The notes under the pieces are model-generated. The model had not been told where the DNA came from. It ran no database searches and saw only the letters and a program-made list of their open reading frames with translations. The position numbers and the translations under genes were made by a program. This document shows, piece after piece, positions 1-7,701 of a stretch of 36,736 nucleotides of DNA. The DNA is from CAZWES01 sp964632395. Lineage in GTDB: Bacteria; Patescibacteriota; Gracilibacteria; Peribacterales; Peribacteraceae. How positions within the stretch are numbered: position 1 is the stretch's first letter; the number at the start of each line of letters is the position of its first letter. The stretch is from contig CAZWES010000012.1 of the NCBI GenBank assembly GCA_964632395.1, forward strand, positions 1-36,736, in the 5' to 3' direction.

Positions 1-54
1 TTCATAGTGCGGAAAGAAGAGTATCAATCTTCTCTCAGCTAGTCATGAGCCAAA

Positions 55-81
55 ACTAATAACTAGAAACTGGTTATTAGT
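55..81. repeat. Hairpin upstream of the histidine kinase gene
   Basis: A 12-bp stem (55-66 with 70-81, one G-T pair, loop AAA) lies directly before the -10 region of the kinase gene. It could be an operator or the terminator of a gene outside the window. No T-run follows on the plus strand, so termination is not favoured. Confidence 0.45.
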
Positions 82-103
82 GGAAAATTTAGCAAAAACA
101 TGG

Positions 104-118
104 TATAGTCTAAAGATT
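104..118 (+). promoter_or_regulatory. -10 box placed for a leaderless histidine kinase mRNA
   Basis: TATAGT at 104-109 is followed by 8 nt and then the TTG start codon at 118. A weak -35 candidate (TGGAAA, 81-86) is 17 nt upstream. No Shine-Dalgarno is present, so the transcript probably begins at or next to the start codon. Confidence 0.5.
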
Positions 119-2388
119 TGCTGAATCTCCCCACACCAATACGAACATCCCTCAAGCGCAAAATATTCCTGCGGTTCACAATACTCGTAGGACTTGCGAT
201 CGCTGCAACCGGCCTGCTCTCCGTTATAACCGTGCGCTCGCTTGTGCGCGGAGAGGTTATGGAAGATCTTGTTGCACTTGCAAAAGATGGGGGGGAGAGA
301 ATGGAGCGCATTGTTTCCTCACATAAATCATTAGTCCGGATGATGGCGCTTGATAGAGGTGTACAGGGAGGCATCCTTTCTAACACAGAACTTAGAACTC
401 ATATTCAAAAACAAAAGGACATCTTCCCCGATGTAGAAAACATCCTCCTTCTTGCCTCAAATGGAGCTGCAACAGTCGCAACAGATTCAAGGTTGGAGGG
501 GAAAAATTATTCTTCTCTTGAACAAGTTAAAAACGGAGGGAATAGTGTTTACCATGGATCTTTGCAGCTCCTACATGCAAAAAAGACTTACCTCTCTACA
601 GCTCCGATTAGAAATGATAAAGGAGTCTTGAAGGGCATACTTCTCGCAGAACTAAAAACAGATCCTTTGTATCGCGCGCTTTCCGGTGAGAGCACAGTCG
701 GAGATACAGGTGCATTCCTTATCCTTGAAGAAGAAAATGCCCTATGCGCTAACCCCCGCAGTCTTGTTCTTTCCGCTCAGGGTGCTCTTGAGGACACAGC
801 AGGTCATGTCGATTTTGGAATGAATTCTGCGCTTTGCAGCCACGCCACCGGGAGCAATGAAGGGATGTTTGTATCAAATGATCCGCAAGGCAATAAGGTT
901 ATAGTTGCACGCAGGAACCTTCCTTCAATTGGAATAAGCATACTTACAACAGTAAATGAAAGTGAGATTTGGGAGCCAGTCCGGCTGCTTTTGACAATAC
1001 TCGCTGGCACAACAGTCATCCTTTTGCTGCTTGTAATTCTGATCGCTCTGCGCCTTGCACATGATGTTGTCCAACCGATTCTTCATCTTCAAAAGAGTCT
1101 GAAGAATATTAATGCGGGGCATCTCTCCCACAAGCCGACAATAAAAACCGGTGATGAGCTGGAGGTGCTTGATGTGGAAGCAGCCAAACTTGCAGAGCGA
1201 TTGAACGAGGCGTGTACATCTCTGGAGAAAAAAGTTGAAGAGAGGACGCAGGAACTTGCCGCAGAACACGCAAAAGACGAGGCGTTGATAGAAAGTATTG
1301 GAGAGGGATTCCTGGCAATTGATCTTGAAGGAAAAATAATTACTGCAAACCGCGCAGTGGAAGATATGATCAGGCTGGATCGCTCGCAGATAGTAGGAGC
1401 TCATTTTGGATCCGTACTTCATCTTAAGGACAAAAAAGGAGCTTCCCTTATTCCCGATCAACACATCGTACAACGTGCAATTGATGAGAAAGTTAAAATG
1501 AGAAGCCTCCCAAGCGAAATAATTACATGTGAAAAACAAGATGGAAGCGCATTCCCCATAAACATCACGGCAACACCATTCCTGCTTGGAATGGAAATAC
1601 AGGGAATTGTAGTAACTATGCGCGATATTACGGAAGAGAAGAAGATCGACAGGATGAAATCTGAGTTCATTTCTCTCGCATCTCATCAGCTTAGAACCCC
1701 ACTCACTGCAATCGGTTGGTACATTGAGCTTCTGCAAAATGAAGAAATTAAACTTACAAGTGACCAGAAAGAATACATGGAACAGATACTGCATTCCCAC
1801 CAGAGAATGGTTGTGCTTGTTAACTCACTTTTGAATGTGTCACGCATCGAACTTGGCCGCGTAAAGATTGAACCTAAAGAAACTACCATTGAAGAATTGG
1901 TAAAGCTTCCCATAGAGAATCTGCAGCACGAAATGGATAAAAGGAAGCTGCAGTTTAAGAAGAGGCTCCCGAAGGGTACTTTGACCGTGGACCCGGATCT
2001 TGTGCAACTCGTTGTAGAAAACCTGCTTTCAAATGCTGTTAAATACACTCCTGACGGAGGAGTTGTGGAACTTGCTGTTATGGGTGATAAGAATGAGTTC
2101 AGATTTTCGGTTACGGATACGGGCATGGGAATCCCACATGCGCAGCAGGGACGCATTTTTGAAAAACTCTTCCGTGCAGATAATGTGGTTAAAGCCGATA
2201 CACAGGGGAGCGGAATTGGATTGTATATTTCTAAAAATACCGTAGATGCGTGGGGCGGCAAGCTCTGGTTCCAAAGTGAAGAACAAAAAGGAACGACATT
2301 TCACTTCACTGTTCCGAGGGTAATGGAGAGGCTTGGAGAAAAGGAAAACGGTGAAGCTACTGAAGATACAACAAAGGATTCTTCTTGA
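118..2388 (+). CDS. Membrane sensor histidine kinase (Cache-like sensor, HAMP, PAS, HisKA, HATPase)
   Basis: This 756-residue protein senses an external signal and autophosphorylates to drive a response regulator. A first membrane segment lies near residues 18-42, an extracytoplasmic Cache-like region at about 45-285, a second membrane segment at about 288-315, then HAMP, a coiled linker (about 365-385) and a PAS domain (about 385-510). The HisKA H-box reads SHQLRTPL with the phospho-acceptor His near residue 523. The N-box (NLLSNAVKYTP, Asn about 635) and the G-boxes DTGMGIP and GSGIGL are intact, so the kinase should be active. The TTG start is chosen because no ATG precedes the first membrane segment and a -10 box sits 8 nt upstream. 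No response regulator is in the window, so its partner and ligand are unknown. Its 3' end overlaps the convergent M23 gene by 32 bp. Confidence 0.93.
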   Translation: MLNLPTPIRTSLKRKIFLRFTILVGLAIAATGLLSVITVRSLVRGEVMEDLVALAKDGGERMERIVSSHKSLVRMMALDRGVQGGILSNTELRTHIQKQKDIFPDVENILLLASNGAATVATDSRLEGKNYSSLEQVKNGGNSVYHGSLQLLHAKKTYLSTAPIRNDKGVLKGILLAELKTDPLYRALSGESTVGDTGAFLILEEENALCANPRSLVLSAQGALEDTAGHVDFGMNSALCSHATGSNEGMFVSNDPQGNKVIVARRNLPSIGISILTTVNESEIWEPVRLLLTILAGTTVILLLLVILIALRLAHDVVQPILHLQKSLKNINAGHLSHKPTIKTGDELEVLDVEAAKLAERLNEACTSLEKKVEERTQELAAEHAKDEALIESIGEGFLAIDLEGKIITANRAVEDMIRLDRSQIVGAHFGSVLHLKDKKGASLIPDQHIVQRAIDEKVKMRSLPSEIITCEKQDGSAFPINITATPFLLGMEIQGIVVTMRDITEEKKIDRMKSEFISLASHQLRTPLTAIGWYIELLQNEEIKLTSDQKEYMEQILHSHQRMVVLVNSLLNVSRIELGRVKIEPKETTIEELVKLPIENLQHEMDKRKLQFKKRLPKGTLTVDPDLVQLVVENLLSNAVKYTPDGGVVELAVMGDKNEFRFSVTDTGMGIPHAQQGRIFEKLFRADNVVKADTQGSGIGLYISKNTVDAWGGKLWFQSEEQKGTTFHFTVPRVMERLGEKENGEATEDTTKDSS

Positions 2389-3355
2389 TACCCTTTAAGA
2401 TAACTTCGAAGTGCAGGTGAATGCCTGTTTTTCCGTAAACGCGTCCCGTATTTCCAATAGTCGCAACCACATCACCACGCCGGACAGCATTCCCCTCACG
2501 TACATGCAGTTTTTTGTTATGTGCATATAAGGTAACGAGTCCGTTCCCGTGATCAATTTCAACCACGTTTCCATACCCTCCATTCCATCCATGATCCGCG
2601 CGGATAACAATGCCATCTTCTGCAGCAAAAATTGGTGTTCCTGCCGCCCCTGCCATATCAACCGCGTAGTGTCCGGCGTGGTACATCTGGGTATAAACGC
2701 AATCGCACGGCTTTTGCAGTACTCCAAGCGATGGTGGTGGGGTTGCCTCTGGCGCAGGTGAAGGCCTGGGTCTTGCAGGCTCAACATTCCCCGCTGAGGG
2801 GATCGCGGCAACTTGCACCGGAGAATCCGATGTAAGAGGCGCCCCGCCGGGTATGATAATCTGCTGCCCCGAAAAAATCCTCTCACTTGCAAGTTGATTC
2901 TGCATCGCAACCTCACGGATATCAACGTTGTAGAGCGTGGCGATTTTGGAAAGGCTCTGGCCGCGCTTAACCGTGTGCAGAACTCCATCAACCGGTAGCA
3001 CAAGAAGTGTGTCACCGGGGTGGAGTACAACATCCTCAGGAAGATCATTTGCCCATATAAGAGTCTCCACGGAAATTTTGTAAAGATCGGCAATAGAATG
3101 CGGGCTTTCTTCTTCCATAACCTCATGGGAGATCCCCCTGTTATACGCAAGCCTGTGCCCCGCCTCACTTATAGATGCTGTTTTCATCACAAACCCCTCC
3201 TCAACCTGCAAAAATTGTCCACTTAAAAGCTCAATTGCTTCTATCTCGTGTCCTATTGCTGGCTCGGGCACATAAACGGGTATAAGAGCGCAAAGGAAGA
3301 ACGTGCTGATGCAGATCAGCCGAATGGAGAGCCGGAGCTTGGGTAGAATTTGCAT
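2357..3355 (-). CDS. LysM/M23 peptidoglycan endopeptidase (NlpD/EnvC-like)
   Basis: Exported or membrane-anchored murein hydrolase, or a regulator of one, about 332 residues. A hydrophobic N-terminal segment is followed by two LysM-like repeats (about 80-122 and 126-169), a Pro-rich linker, and a C-terminal M23/LytM domain. Zinc-ligand motifs are complete: HYAVD, YAH and HLHFE. An in-frame ATG 12 nt upstream (3367) lies inside the palindromic element at 3360-3514, so the ATG at 3355 is preferred. No SD or good -10 is seen, which suggests co-transcription from the upstream DD-carboxypeptidase gene. The two genes and the FtsQ-like gene form a minus-strand envelope cluster. The 3' end overlaps the kinase gene tail to tail. 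Confidence 0.9.
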   Translation of the reverse strand: MQILPKLRLSIRLICISTFFLCALIPVYVPEPAIGHEIEAIELLSGQFLQVEEGFVMKTASISEAGHRLAYNRGISHEVMEEESPHSIADLYKISVETLIWANDLPEDVVLHPGDTLLVLPVDGVLHTVKRGQSLSKIATLYNVDIREVAMQNQLASERIFSGQQIIIPGGAPLTSDSPVQVAAIPSAGNVEPARPRPSPAPEATPPPSLGVLQKPCDCVYTQMYHAGHYAVDMAGAAGTPIFAAEDGIVIRADHGWNGGYGNVVEIDHGNGLVTLYAHNKKLHVREGNAVRRGDVVATIGNTGRVYGKTGIHLHFEVILKGIKKNPLLYLQ

Positions 3356-3359
3356 AGGC

Positions 3360-3514
3360 CGTGTCATGCTGAGCGGAGCGCGAGTCCGCCGTAGGCGGAC
3401 GATGCGCGGAGTCGAAGCATATCGCCTTAACTCCAGTATCTATTGTAAACGTAAAATGCTTCGACTCCGTCATATTTTCTTTACAGAAAATATGACTCCG
3501 CTCAGCATGACACG
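3360..3514. repeat. Nested palindromic element (TCATGCTGAGCGGAG family)
   Basis: Perfect 19-bp terminal inverted repeats (3360-3378 and 3496-3514) enclose a second perfect 14-bp pair (3407-3420 with 3456-3469). Two small hairpins sit inside the arms: GTCCGCC/GGCGGAC (3384-3400) and CATATTTTCT/AGAAAATATG (3471-3494). The right edge touches the stop codon of the carboxypeptidase gene (3515-3517), and the left edge lies 4 nt before the M23 start. No protein is encoded. It looks like a mobile palindrome whose arms have themselves acquired hairpins. Confidence 0.85.
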
Positions 3515-4378
3515 CTACGCATGTGCATCCGCCAGAGATTCAAACAAATACAACGTATCCTCATACCTATCCGAGCTTTTGAGGACAATTAAAAGATATG
3601 GACGCCCTTCAGCATATGTAAGAGAAATTAGACATTCTCCCGCGGCATTAGTTGTACCCGTTTTTAGTCCGAAGAATTTATTGGGATGAGATGTAAGCAG
3701 ACGATTTGTGTTGTAAAGCGTCATCTCATGTTCTCCGGATTGATCAGCAATGGTTATGCTTCTTCTGCCCACAAGCGATCTTATTACATCATTTTTTAAA
3801 GCGTACATAGAGAGCCATGCGAGTTCGCGAGGGGTTGAAACTTGCTCGGGATGGTCATATCCAATCGGATTCATAAAGTGCGTCTTGGTTAGGCCAAGTG
3901 CACGAGCACGCGCATTCATTTCCTCTGCAAAAAGCCCTGCACTATCGCTGTGTTCTACAGCAAGCGTATGCGCCGCATCATTTGCTGAAGCCACAAGAAC
4001 CGCTTCTAAAAGGTTTTTGACTGTGTGCCTATCTCCCGGGCGGAGCCCCGCAACATTCCCGGAGACTCCCTGGACACTGCGCGGAACAGTTACAAGTTCG
4101 CTCAAGTTGTGATGCTCCAGGATGACGATCGCCGTCATAAGTTTTGCAAGGCTTCCAACTGCCCGCGGCTCATCCGCCCTAAGCCCATAGAGTTCCTGCC
4201 CCGTGAGTGCGTCAACAACAATCGCGCCGCTTGCGCTGAAAGCTGTTCCAACAGAAAAAGAGGAAACGACCGGCGGCGGGGTAACATTCAATACCGCAAC
4301 ATCGGAAGGCGGTCGCTCCGGAACTCCTACAGGCGAAAGAGTACCGAATAGCAACAGTGCAGAGAGTATCCTGAACAT
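3515..4378 (-). CDS. D-alanyl-D-alanine carboxypeptidase, S11 family (DacA/PBP5-type)
   Basis: Serine peptidase that trims the terminal D-Ala from peptidoglycan stem peptides. The 287-residue protein has a short hydrophobic N-terminus (about 1-19), likely a signal peptide, and all three penicillin-binding motifs: SLAK (Ser76, Lys79), SAN (131-133) and KTG (239-241). It is shorter than enterobacterial PBP5 and lacks the C-terminal beta domain and amphipathic anchor. The start is set by the signal peptide and by a TAAAAT -10 box (4386-4391) 7 nt upstream. It lies between the FtsQ-like and M23 genes, separated from each by a palindromic repeat. Confidence 0.93.
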   Translation of the reverse strand: MFRILSALLLFGTLSPVGVPERPPSDVAVLNVTPPPVVSSFSVGTAFSASGAIVVDALTGQELYGLRADEPRAVGSLAKLMTAIVILEHHNLSELVTVPRSVQGVSGNVAGLRPGDRHTVKNLLEAVLVASANDAAHTLAVEHSDSAGLFAEEMNARARALGLTKTHFMNPIGYDHPEQVSTPRELAWLSMYALKNDVIRSLVGRRSITIADQSGEHEMTLYNTNRLLTSHPNKFFGLKTGTTNAAGECLISLTYAEGRPYLLIVLKSSDRYEDTLYLFESLADAHA

Positions 4379-4385
4379 TGCTGGT

Positions 4386-4391
4386 ATTTTA
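4386..4391 (-). promoter_or_regulatory. -10 box for leaderless dacA-type gene
   Basis: On the minus strand TAAAAT is 7 nt before the ATG at 4378. No SD is present. The -35 region falls towards the neighbouring palindromic repeat. Confidence 0.45.
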
Positions 4392-4409
4392 CATGAAAGG
4401 CCTGACTAA

Positions 4410-4512
4410 AAGCACCAAATTCCAAGCACCAAAAGAATCTCAAAACCCAAATCTCAAAGGGGTTTGGAATTTGAGATTTGGAATTCTTTTGGAATTTGGT
4501 GCTTGGAATTTG
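4410..4512. repeat. Palindromic repeat family A, copy 1
   Basis: An AT-rich imperfect palindrome of about 100 bp. The left arm contains AAGCACCAAATTCC and CCAAAAGAATCTC; the right arm contains their complements. It fills the space between the FtsQ-like and carboxypeptidase genes. Related copies are at 5530-5632 and 10000-10096, with a partial copy inside a gene near 33716-33795. Confidence 0.88.
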
Positions 4513-5496
4513 CTATCTATACACCACGCGATCATGTAACCTCAGATCAACATGATCCTCCGCTGTGCCGGGTGGAATTTCTTTGAGGAATGTGCGGTAT
4601 CGGTTGATTTGCGTCAGCACTGTATCCGCAAGATCAAACCACAGTGTTAATTTTTCTTTGCCTTCCGGACGGCCTGGATGAAAAGTATGCACATGGAATT
4701 CTTTCGCGCGTATATATAACGTGACAAGTGGTACAGACGATCCGAATGATTGTGTTAAAAGCGCGCTGGCACTTCGCATTGCCTGCAGCACTTTTGGTTT
4801 GATTAGAATCTGCCTGTGTTCCGGCTTTGTCGCCCAGTCCACAATGTGAACCCTGAGACGATCATCCTTTTCGTTCTCCAATGCAAAAGGATATTCCAGG
4901 TAAATCCCGCGGTCAGTCACATACCTGTACAGTCCGTCCGCTGGGATATGTTCCGAGTCTGATATTTCTGTGATGTCTATCTCAGTTTCATCAGGCTCTC
5001 CCAGAATCACCTCGGCGGAAATATCATCCATAGAGATCATGACGTGCAGTTCGCTCGGGTACAGGCGCCGCACGCTCACGGAAGAAACTTCCGGATACCT
5101 CGCTCTAAGCTCATGGGAGAGCAGTGCGGGCGAAACAAGCAAAATATGCTTGCCAAATTGTTCTGAAAGATGCTTTTGAATTTCTTCTACATCAATGCGG
5201 CGGTCCTGCCTGCTAACTCGAATTGATGATACCGCGAAAGTTGGAGACAGGAAGAAAAACAAAATGATGACAAGTAGTGCACATCCAATCAGAACAAAAA
5301 GCCAAACTCTTAAATGCGTCATGCCACCGGCAATTGACCGAACTATTCTCCGCCACTGCCTCCCAAGTTTCCCACCCTTGAAAGTAATTCTCCCTTTCTT
5401 CCCTTTTTTCACAGACCGCCTCGCGACCTTCCGGGAGAGGGGAGAGACTGAGCGCTGGAGGGCCTTTGGGAGACGGCGGGAGGGGAGGAGGGGCAT
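4513..5496 (-). CDS. FtsQ/DivIB-like cell division protein
   Basis: Single-pass membrane protein (about 327 residues) with a basic cytoplasmic N-terminus, one membrane segment (FVLIGCALLVIILFFFL) and an extracytoplasmic region that starts like a POTRA domain, with the typical V-S-S-I-R-V strand. FtsQ/DivIB proteins stabilise the divisome and link early and late division proteins. The reading frame is open to 5553, but those extra codons come from palindromic repeat copy A2, so the first ATG outside the repeat (5496) is taken. No SD is visible. It sits upstream of two cell-wall peptidase genes. Sequence identity in this family is always low, so the assignment rests on topology and context. Confidence 0.72.
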   Translation of the reverse strand: MPLLPSRRLPKALQRSVSPLSRKVARRSVKKGKKGRITFKGGKLGRQWRRIVRSIAGGMTHLRVWLFVLIGCALLVIILFFFLSPTFAVSSIRVSRQDRRIDVEEIQKHLSEQFGKHILLVSPALLSHELRARYPEVSSVSVRRLYPSELHVMISMDDISAEVILGEPDETEIDITEISDSEHIPADGLYRYVTDRGIYLEYPFALENEKDDRLRVHIVDWATKPEHRQILIKPKVLQAMRSASALLTQSFGSSVPLVTLYIRAKEFHVHTFHPGRPEGKEKLTLWFDLADTVLTQINRYRTFLKEIPPGTAEDHVDLRLHDRVVYR

Positions 5497-5529
5497 TTGG
5501 TCTTGGTACACATTACATGGTGGCGATAT

Positions 5530-5632
5530 CAAGCACCAAATTCCAAATTCCAAAAGAATCTCAAATTACAAATCTCAAAGACTTTGGAGTTTGAGATTTG
5601 TAATTCTTTTGTTATTTGGTGCTTGGAATTTG
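5530..5632. repeat. Palindromic repeat family A, copy 2
   Basis: Same family as the repeat at 4410-4512: CAAGCACCAAATTCC at the left end and its complement at the right, with GAATCTCAAATT/ATTTGAGATT-type inner arms. It lies between the divergent FtsQ-like and glycosyltransferase genes and extends the open frame of the former. Confidence 0.88.
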
Positions 5633-5665
5633 AAGTCTAGATTTACACTGTATCATGCACATACA
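5630..5665 (+). promoter_or_regulatory. Promoter for leaderless glycosyltransferase mRNA
   Basis: TATCAT (5651-5656) is 8 nt before the ATG at 5665. TTGAAG (5630-5635), at the edge of the palindromic repeat, is a possible -35 with 15-nt spacing. No SD is present. Confidence 0.5.
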
Positions 5666-6759
5666 TGAAAATAGCAATTGCCACAGATTGGCTTGTCACA
5701 GAGGGCGGCGCAGAGCGCGTGCTCGCAGAGACGCTCAAACTCTGGCCTTCTGCCCCTCTCTTCACAACTGTACACAAGGCTGGATGCATGAGCTCACTGA
5801 ATCCTGATATCAGAACAAGTAGCCTTCAACACTGGTATCGACTGATGAGAAATCATCGCTTGCTCCTCTCCTGGATGCCGCGCGCAGTTGAGTCGTGGGA
5901 TTTACGAGGCTACGACATGATCGTGAGCTCCTCTCATGCCGTTGCGAAAGGATGTATTCCGCCAAGCAACGCTGTTCACATTTGTTACTGCCACACACCA
6001 ATGAGGTATGCATGGGAAATGGAAGAAGAATATCTGGATGACTTTAAATTACATGGGCCTTTGAGAGTTTTTGCAAAACGTCAACTTAGGAAGATCAGAG
6101 AATGGGACCTCACGACTGCAAAGCGCGTGGACCAATTCATCGCAAATTCACATGAGGTGGCAGAGCGGATACGACGTCATTATGGGAGAGAAAGCATTGT
6201 CCTGCATCCGCCGGTGGATGATAGATTCTTTTCTTCACTTTCCACTATCCACTATCCTCTTTCCTCTTTCCTAACCGTCTCCCGCCTCGTCCCATACAAA
6301 CGCACTGCCCTTCTCATCAAAGTGGCAAACAAACTGAAGTTCCCGTTGACGATTGTCGGCGAAGGGCCGGAGGAAAAACATTTGAAGCAAATTGCAGGAC
6401 CCACAGTCACATTCCTCGGGAAAGTAGGGGATGAAGAGCTCCCCGCACTTTACGCAAATGCAAAAGCGCTGCTCTTCCCCGTGCACGAAGATGCCGGAAT
6501 AGTGCCACTCGAATCCCAGGCCTGTGGCACACCAGTAATTGCCCTCAAAAAAGGAGGAACACTTGATACCGTTGTTGAGAATGAGACTGGAGTGTTTTTT
6601 GAGGAGCAGACTGAGGAATCATTGATTGATGCGATTGAAAGATTTGAGGGGATGCAATTTGATGAGAGTATGATACGGGAGCATGCGAAAAAGTTTTCGA
6701 GTACGAAGTTCAGGGAAATGTTTGCTGAAATTGTTGAAGAGATGGTCAAAAAAAGTTGA
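5665..6759 (+). CDS. Glycosyltransferase family 4 (GT-B fold)
   Basis: Retaining glycosyltransferase of 364 residues, probably adding a sugar to a lipid-linked or surface glycan. The N-terminal domain opens with KIAIATDW and GGAERV, the C-terminal Rossmann domain with LTVSRLVPYKR. The catalytic E-x7-E motif is present (Glu275 and Glu283, within HEDAGIVPLE), followed by CGTPVIA. Just before the C-terminal domain, residues about 190-201 are encoded by a pyrimidine-rich tandem tract (TCCACTATCCACTATCC) that looks like an inserted simple repeat. No other glycan genes are in the window, so the acceptor is unknown. Confidence 0.93.
   Translation: MKIAIATDWLVTEGGAERVLAETLKLWPSAPLFTTVHKAGCMSSLNPDIRTSSLQHWYRLMRNHRLLLSWMPRAVESWDLRGYDMIVSSSHAVAKGCIPPSNAVHICYCHTPMRYAWEMEEEYLDDFKLHGPLRVFAKRQLRKIREWDLTTAKRVDQFIANSHEVAERIRRHYGRESIVLHPPVDDRFFSSLSTIHYPLSSFLTVSRLVPYKRTALLIKVANKLKFPLTIVGEGPEEKHLKQIAGPTVTFLGKVGDEELPALYANAKALLFPVHEDAGIVPLESQACGTPVIALKKGGTLDTVVENETGVFFEEQTEESLIDAIERFEGMQFDESMIREHAKKFSSTKFREMFAEIVEEMVKKS
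6232..6270 (+). repeat. Pyrimidine-rich tandem tract inside the glycosyltransferase gene
   Basis: The coding strand here is almost all C/T, with CCACTAT repeated and CTTTCCT repeated. It encodes about 12 extra residues in the inter-domain hinge, in frame. Confidence 0.6.
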
Positions 6760-6846
6760 CGAGTTGATTGACCAATCCTCGCTAGTGGAGCATGTTCTCT
6801 GTGGATGCTCGTTGCATCCGAAGCGTTCTTTCAACCCTCTTTTTTT

Positions 6847-6852
6847 AAGGAG
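6847..6852 (+). promoter_or_regulatory. Strong Shine-Dalgarno AAGGAG
   Basis: AAGGAG lies 7 nt before the ATG at 6860 and fixes that start, although the frame is open much further upstream (from 6683). Such an SD is rare among the other genes here. Confidence 0.8.
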
Positions 6853-6859
6853 ACGTGCT

Positions 6860-7153
6860 ATGGCCGATACAACTAAACTGGCCGGCTCGTGCCTCGCGTG
6901 GAGACTGACTGTGGAGGTCGGGCCTGAGAACCTCGATGGCGCGCACGCGCGCTGCAGGGAACTTGGATTGATGCCAAAGGTATGTGGCTATAACGCAGAC
7001 TACAGAAATGTCGTGTTTCATGTTTTGATCCCAGTCCCAAAGCCCAATGACTGGGATGGCCTGCAGACGACTTTCAAAGAAGAAATGGGTGAATACAACT
7101 GCAGAATTCCCCATGCCACAAGAACCTGGCTGATAGTCCCTCCTCCCGCATAA
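6860..7153 (+). CDS. Small hypothetical protein, 97 aa
   Basis: Unrecognised soluble protein with no membrane segment or signal. It begins MADTTKLAGS and contains VEVGPENLDGAHARCRELG, DYRNVVFHVLIP and RTWLIVPPPA, which look like alternating strands and helices of a small alpha/beta fold. The start is set by AAGGAG 7 nt upstream. A leader of about 100 nt (6760-6859) holds a small hairpin (GGATGC/GCATCC), and a terminator follows the gene, so it is a self-contained unit. This SD-led architecture differs from the mostly leaderless neighbours and hints at later acquisition. No function is assigned. Confidence 0.72.
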   Translation: MADTTKLAGSCLAWRLTVEVGPENLDGAHARCRELGLMPKVCGYNADYRNVVFHVLIPVPKPNDWDGLQTTFKEEMGEYNCRIPHATRTWLIVPPPA

Positions 7154-7173
7154 GAGAGGCGCTGAAACGATCC

Positions 7174-7203
7174 AGCCTCGTCGCCCAAAACGACGGGGCT
7201 TTT
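7174..7203 (+). terminator. Rho-independent terminator
   Basis: A 10-bp stem AGCCTCGTCG/CGACGGGGCT (one wobble pair) with a 7-nt loop is followed by TTTT. It closes the 97-aa gene. Confidence 0.75.
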
Positions 7204-7204
7204 C

Positions 7205-7537
7205 TCATCCCCTCACATTCCTCTCAATCCATCCCAAAACCTCCTTTTTCTCATCTGCCATAACAAACTGTGAAATGACGGGCTCCTCGGTGCAGAATGA
7301 GGGCAAACGTTTTTTGATGAGAGGAAGCTTATCGTAGGTTGTGTAGGCTGTAACTTCGCGGCGGTTGCGGTCTGTCATCTCTCCTCCAATCCAGTTTAGG
7401 GATTCTGCGTGAATAACCGTGCCACCCGCAATCAGGCGCTCTTCTACAAGGTGATCCAGCGTTTTGCGCCCCTCTGCGACATTCTGCACAGGGAACGTGA
7501 TACGTACAGGCACGGTGGAGGAAACTATGGAATCCAT
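7205..7537 (-). CDS. CutA1-like divalent-cation tolerance protein
   Basis: Small protein of 110 residues with the CutA ferredoxin-like fold pattern: an N-terminal strand ending in PVQN, the helix LDHLVEERLIAGGTV, SLNWIGGEM in place of the usual Y-x-W-x-G, REVTAYTTYDKLP, and a C-terminal EVLGWIERNV (compare YLxWI). CutA proteins form stable trimers; a role in metal tolerance is suggested, but the biochemical function is unsettled. It is divergent, notably CTEEPVISQFVM where P-E-I-I is typical. TTGACA lies at 7572-7577 on the minus strand, with AT-rich -10 candidates before the ATG. Confidence 0.75.
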   Translation of the reverse strand: MDSIVSSTVPVRITFPVQNVAEGRKTLDHLVEERLIAGGTVIHAESLNWIGGEMTDRNRREVTAYTTYDKLPLIKKRLPSFCTEEPVISQFVMADEKKEVLGWIERNVRG

Positions 7538-7545
7538 GAAAGGGA

Positions 7546-7577
7546 GATATATTGATACTATTTTGGAGTTGTGTCAA
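7546..7577 (-). promoter_or_regulatory. Probable promoter of the CutA-like gene
   Basis: A perfect TTGACA (7572-7577) precedes several overlapping -10 candidates (CAATAT at 17-nt spacing; TATATC placed 8 nt before the ATG at 7537). The exact -10 is not decided by inspection. Confidence 0.5.
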
Positions 7578-7629
7578 GGGGTAAATACCACTACAACAAG
7601 CCTGCATGCGCTAAATCTCCAAGATCGCT

Positions 7630-7661
7630 CCGTAGGGGCGTAGCATGCTACGCCCCTACGG
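7630..7661. repeat. Perfect 32-bp palindrome (GGGGCGTAGCATGCTACGCCCC)
   Basis: The two 16-nt halves are exact reverse complements with no loop (CCGTAGGGGCGTAGCA and its complement). It lies just upstream of folB and provides a false in-frame ATG (7645). A degraded piece (TACGCCCCTA) recurs near 11589-11598. Confidence 0.92.
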
Positions 7662-7701
7662 GGCTACGCTCGGTACCACCTTTCTTGCGCAAAACCATTC
7701 C

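Noticed and set aside
925..1800. Long minus-strand open frame (291 codons) inside the histidine kinase gene
   Set aside because: Cys/Phe-rich, no domain, no start signals, fully antisense to a well-matched kinase; a shadow frame.
1686..2261. Minus-strand frame of 191 codons in the kinase ATPase domain
   Set aside because: Ser-rich antisense shadow with no support.
2395..3168. Minus-strand frame of 257 codons over the M23 gene
   Set aside because: Different frame of the LysM/M23 gene; Arg-rich shadow translation without any motif.
3355..5632. Palindromic repeats as insertion sequences with lost transposase
   Set aside because: They are only 32-155 bp, have no coding remnant and no consistent target duplication; described as palindromic elements instead.
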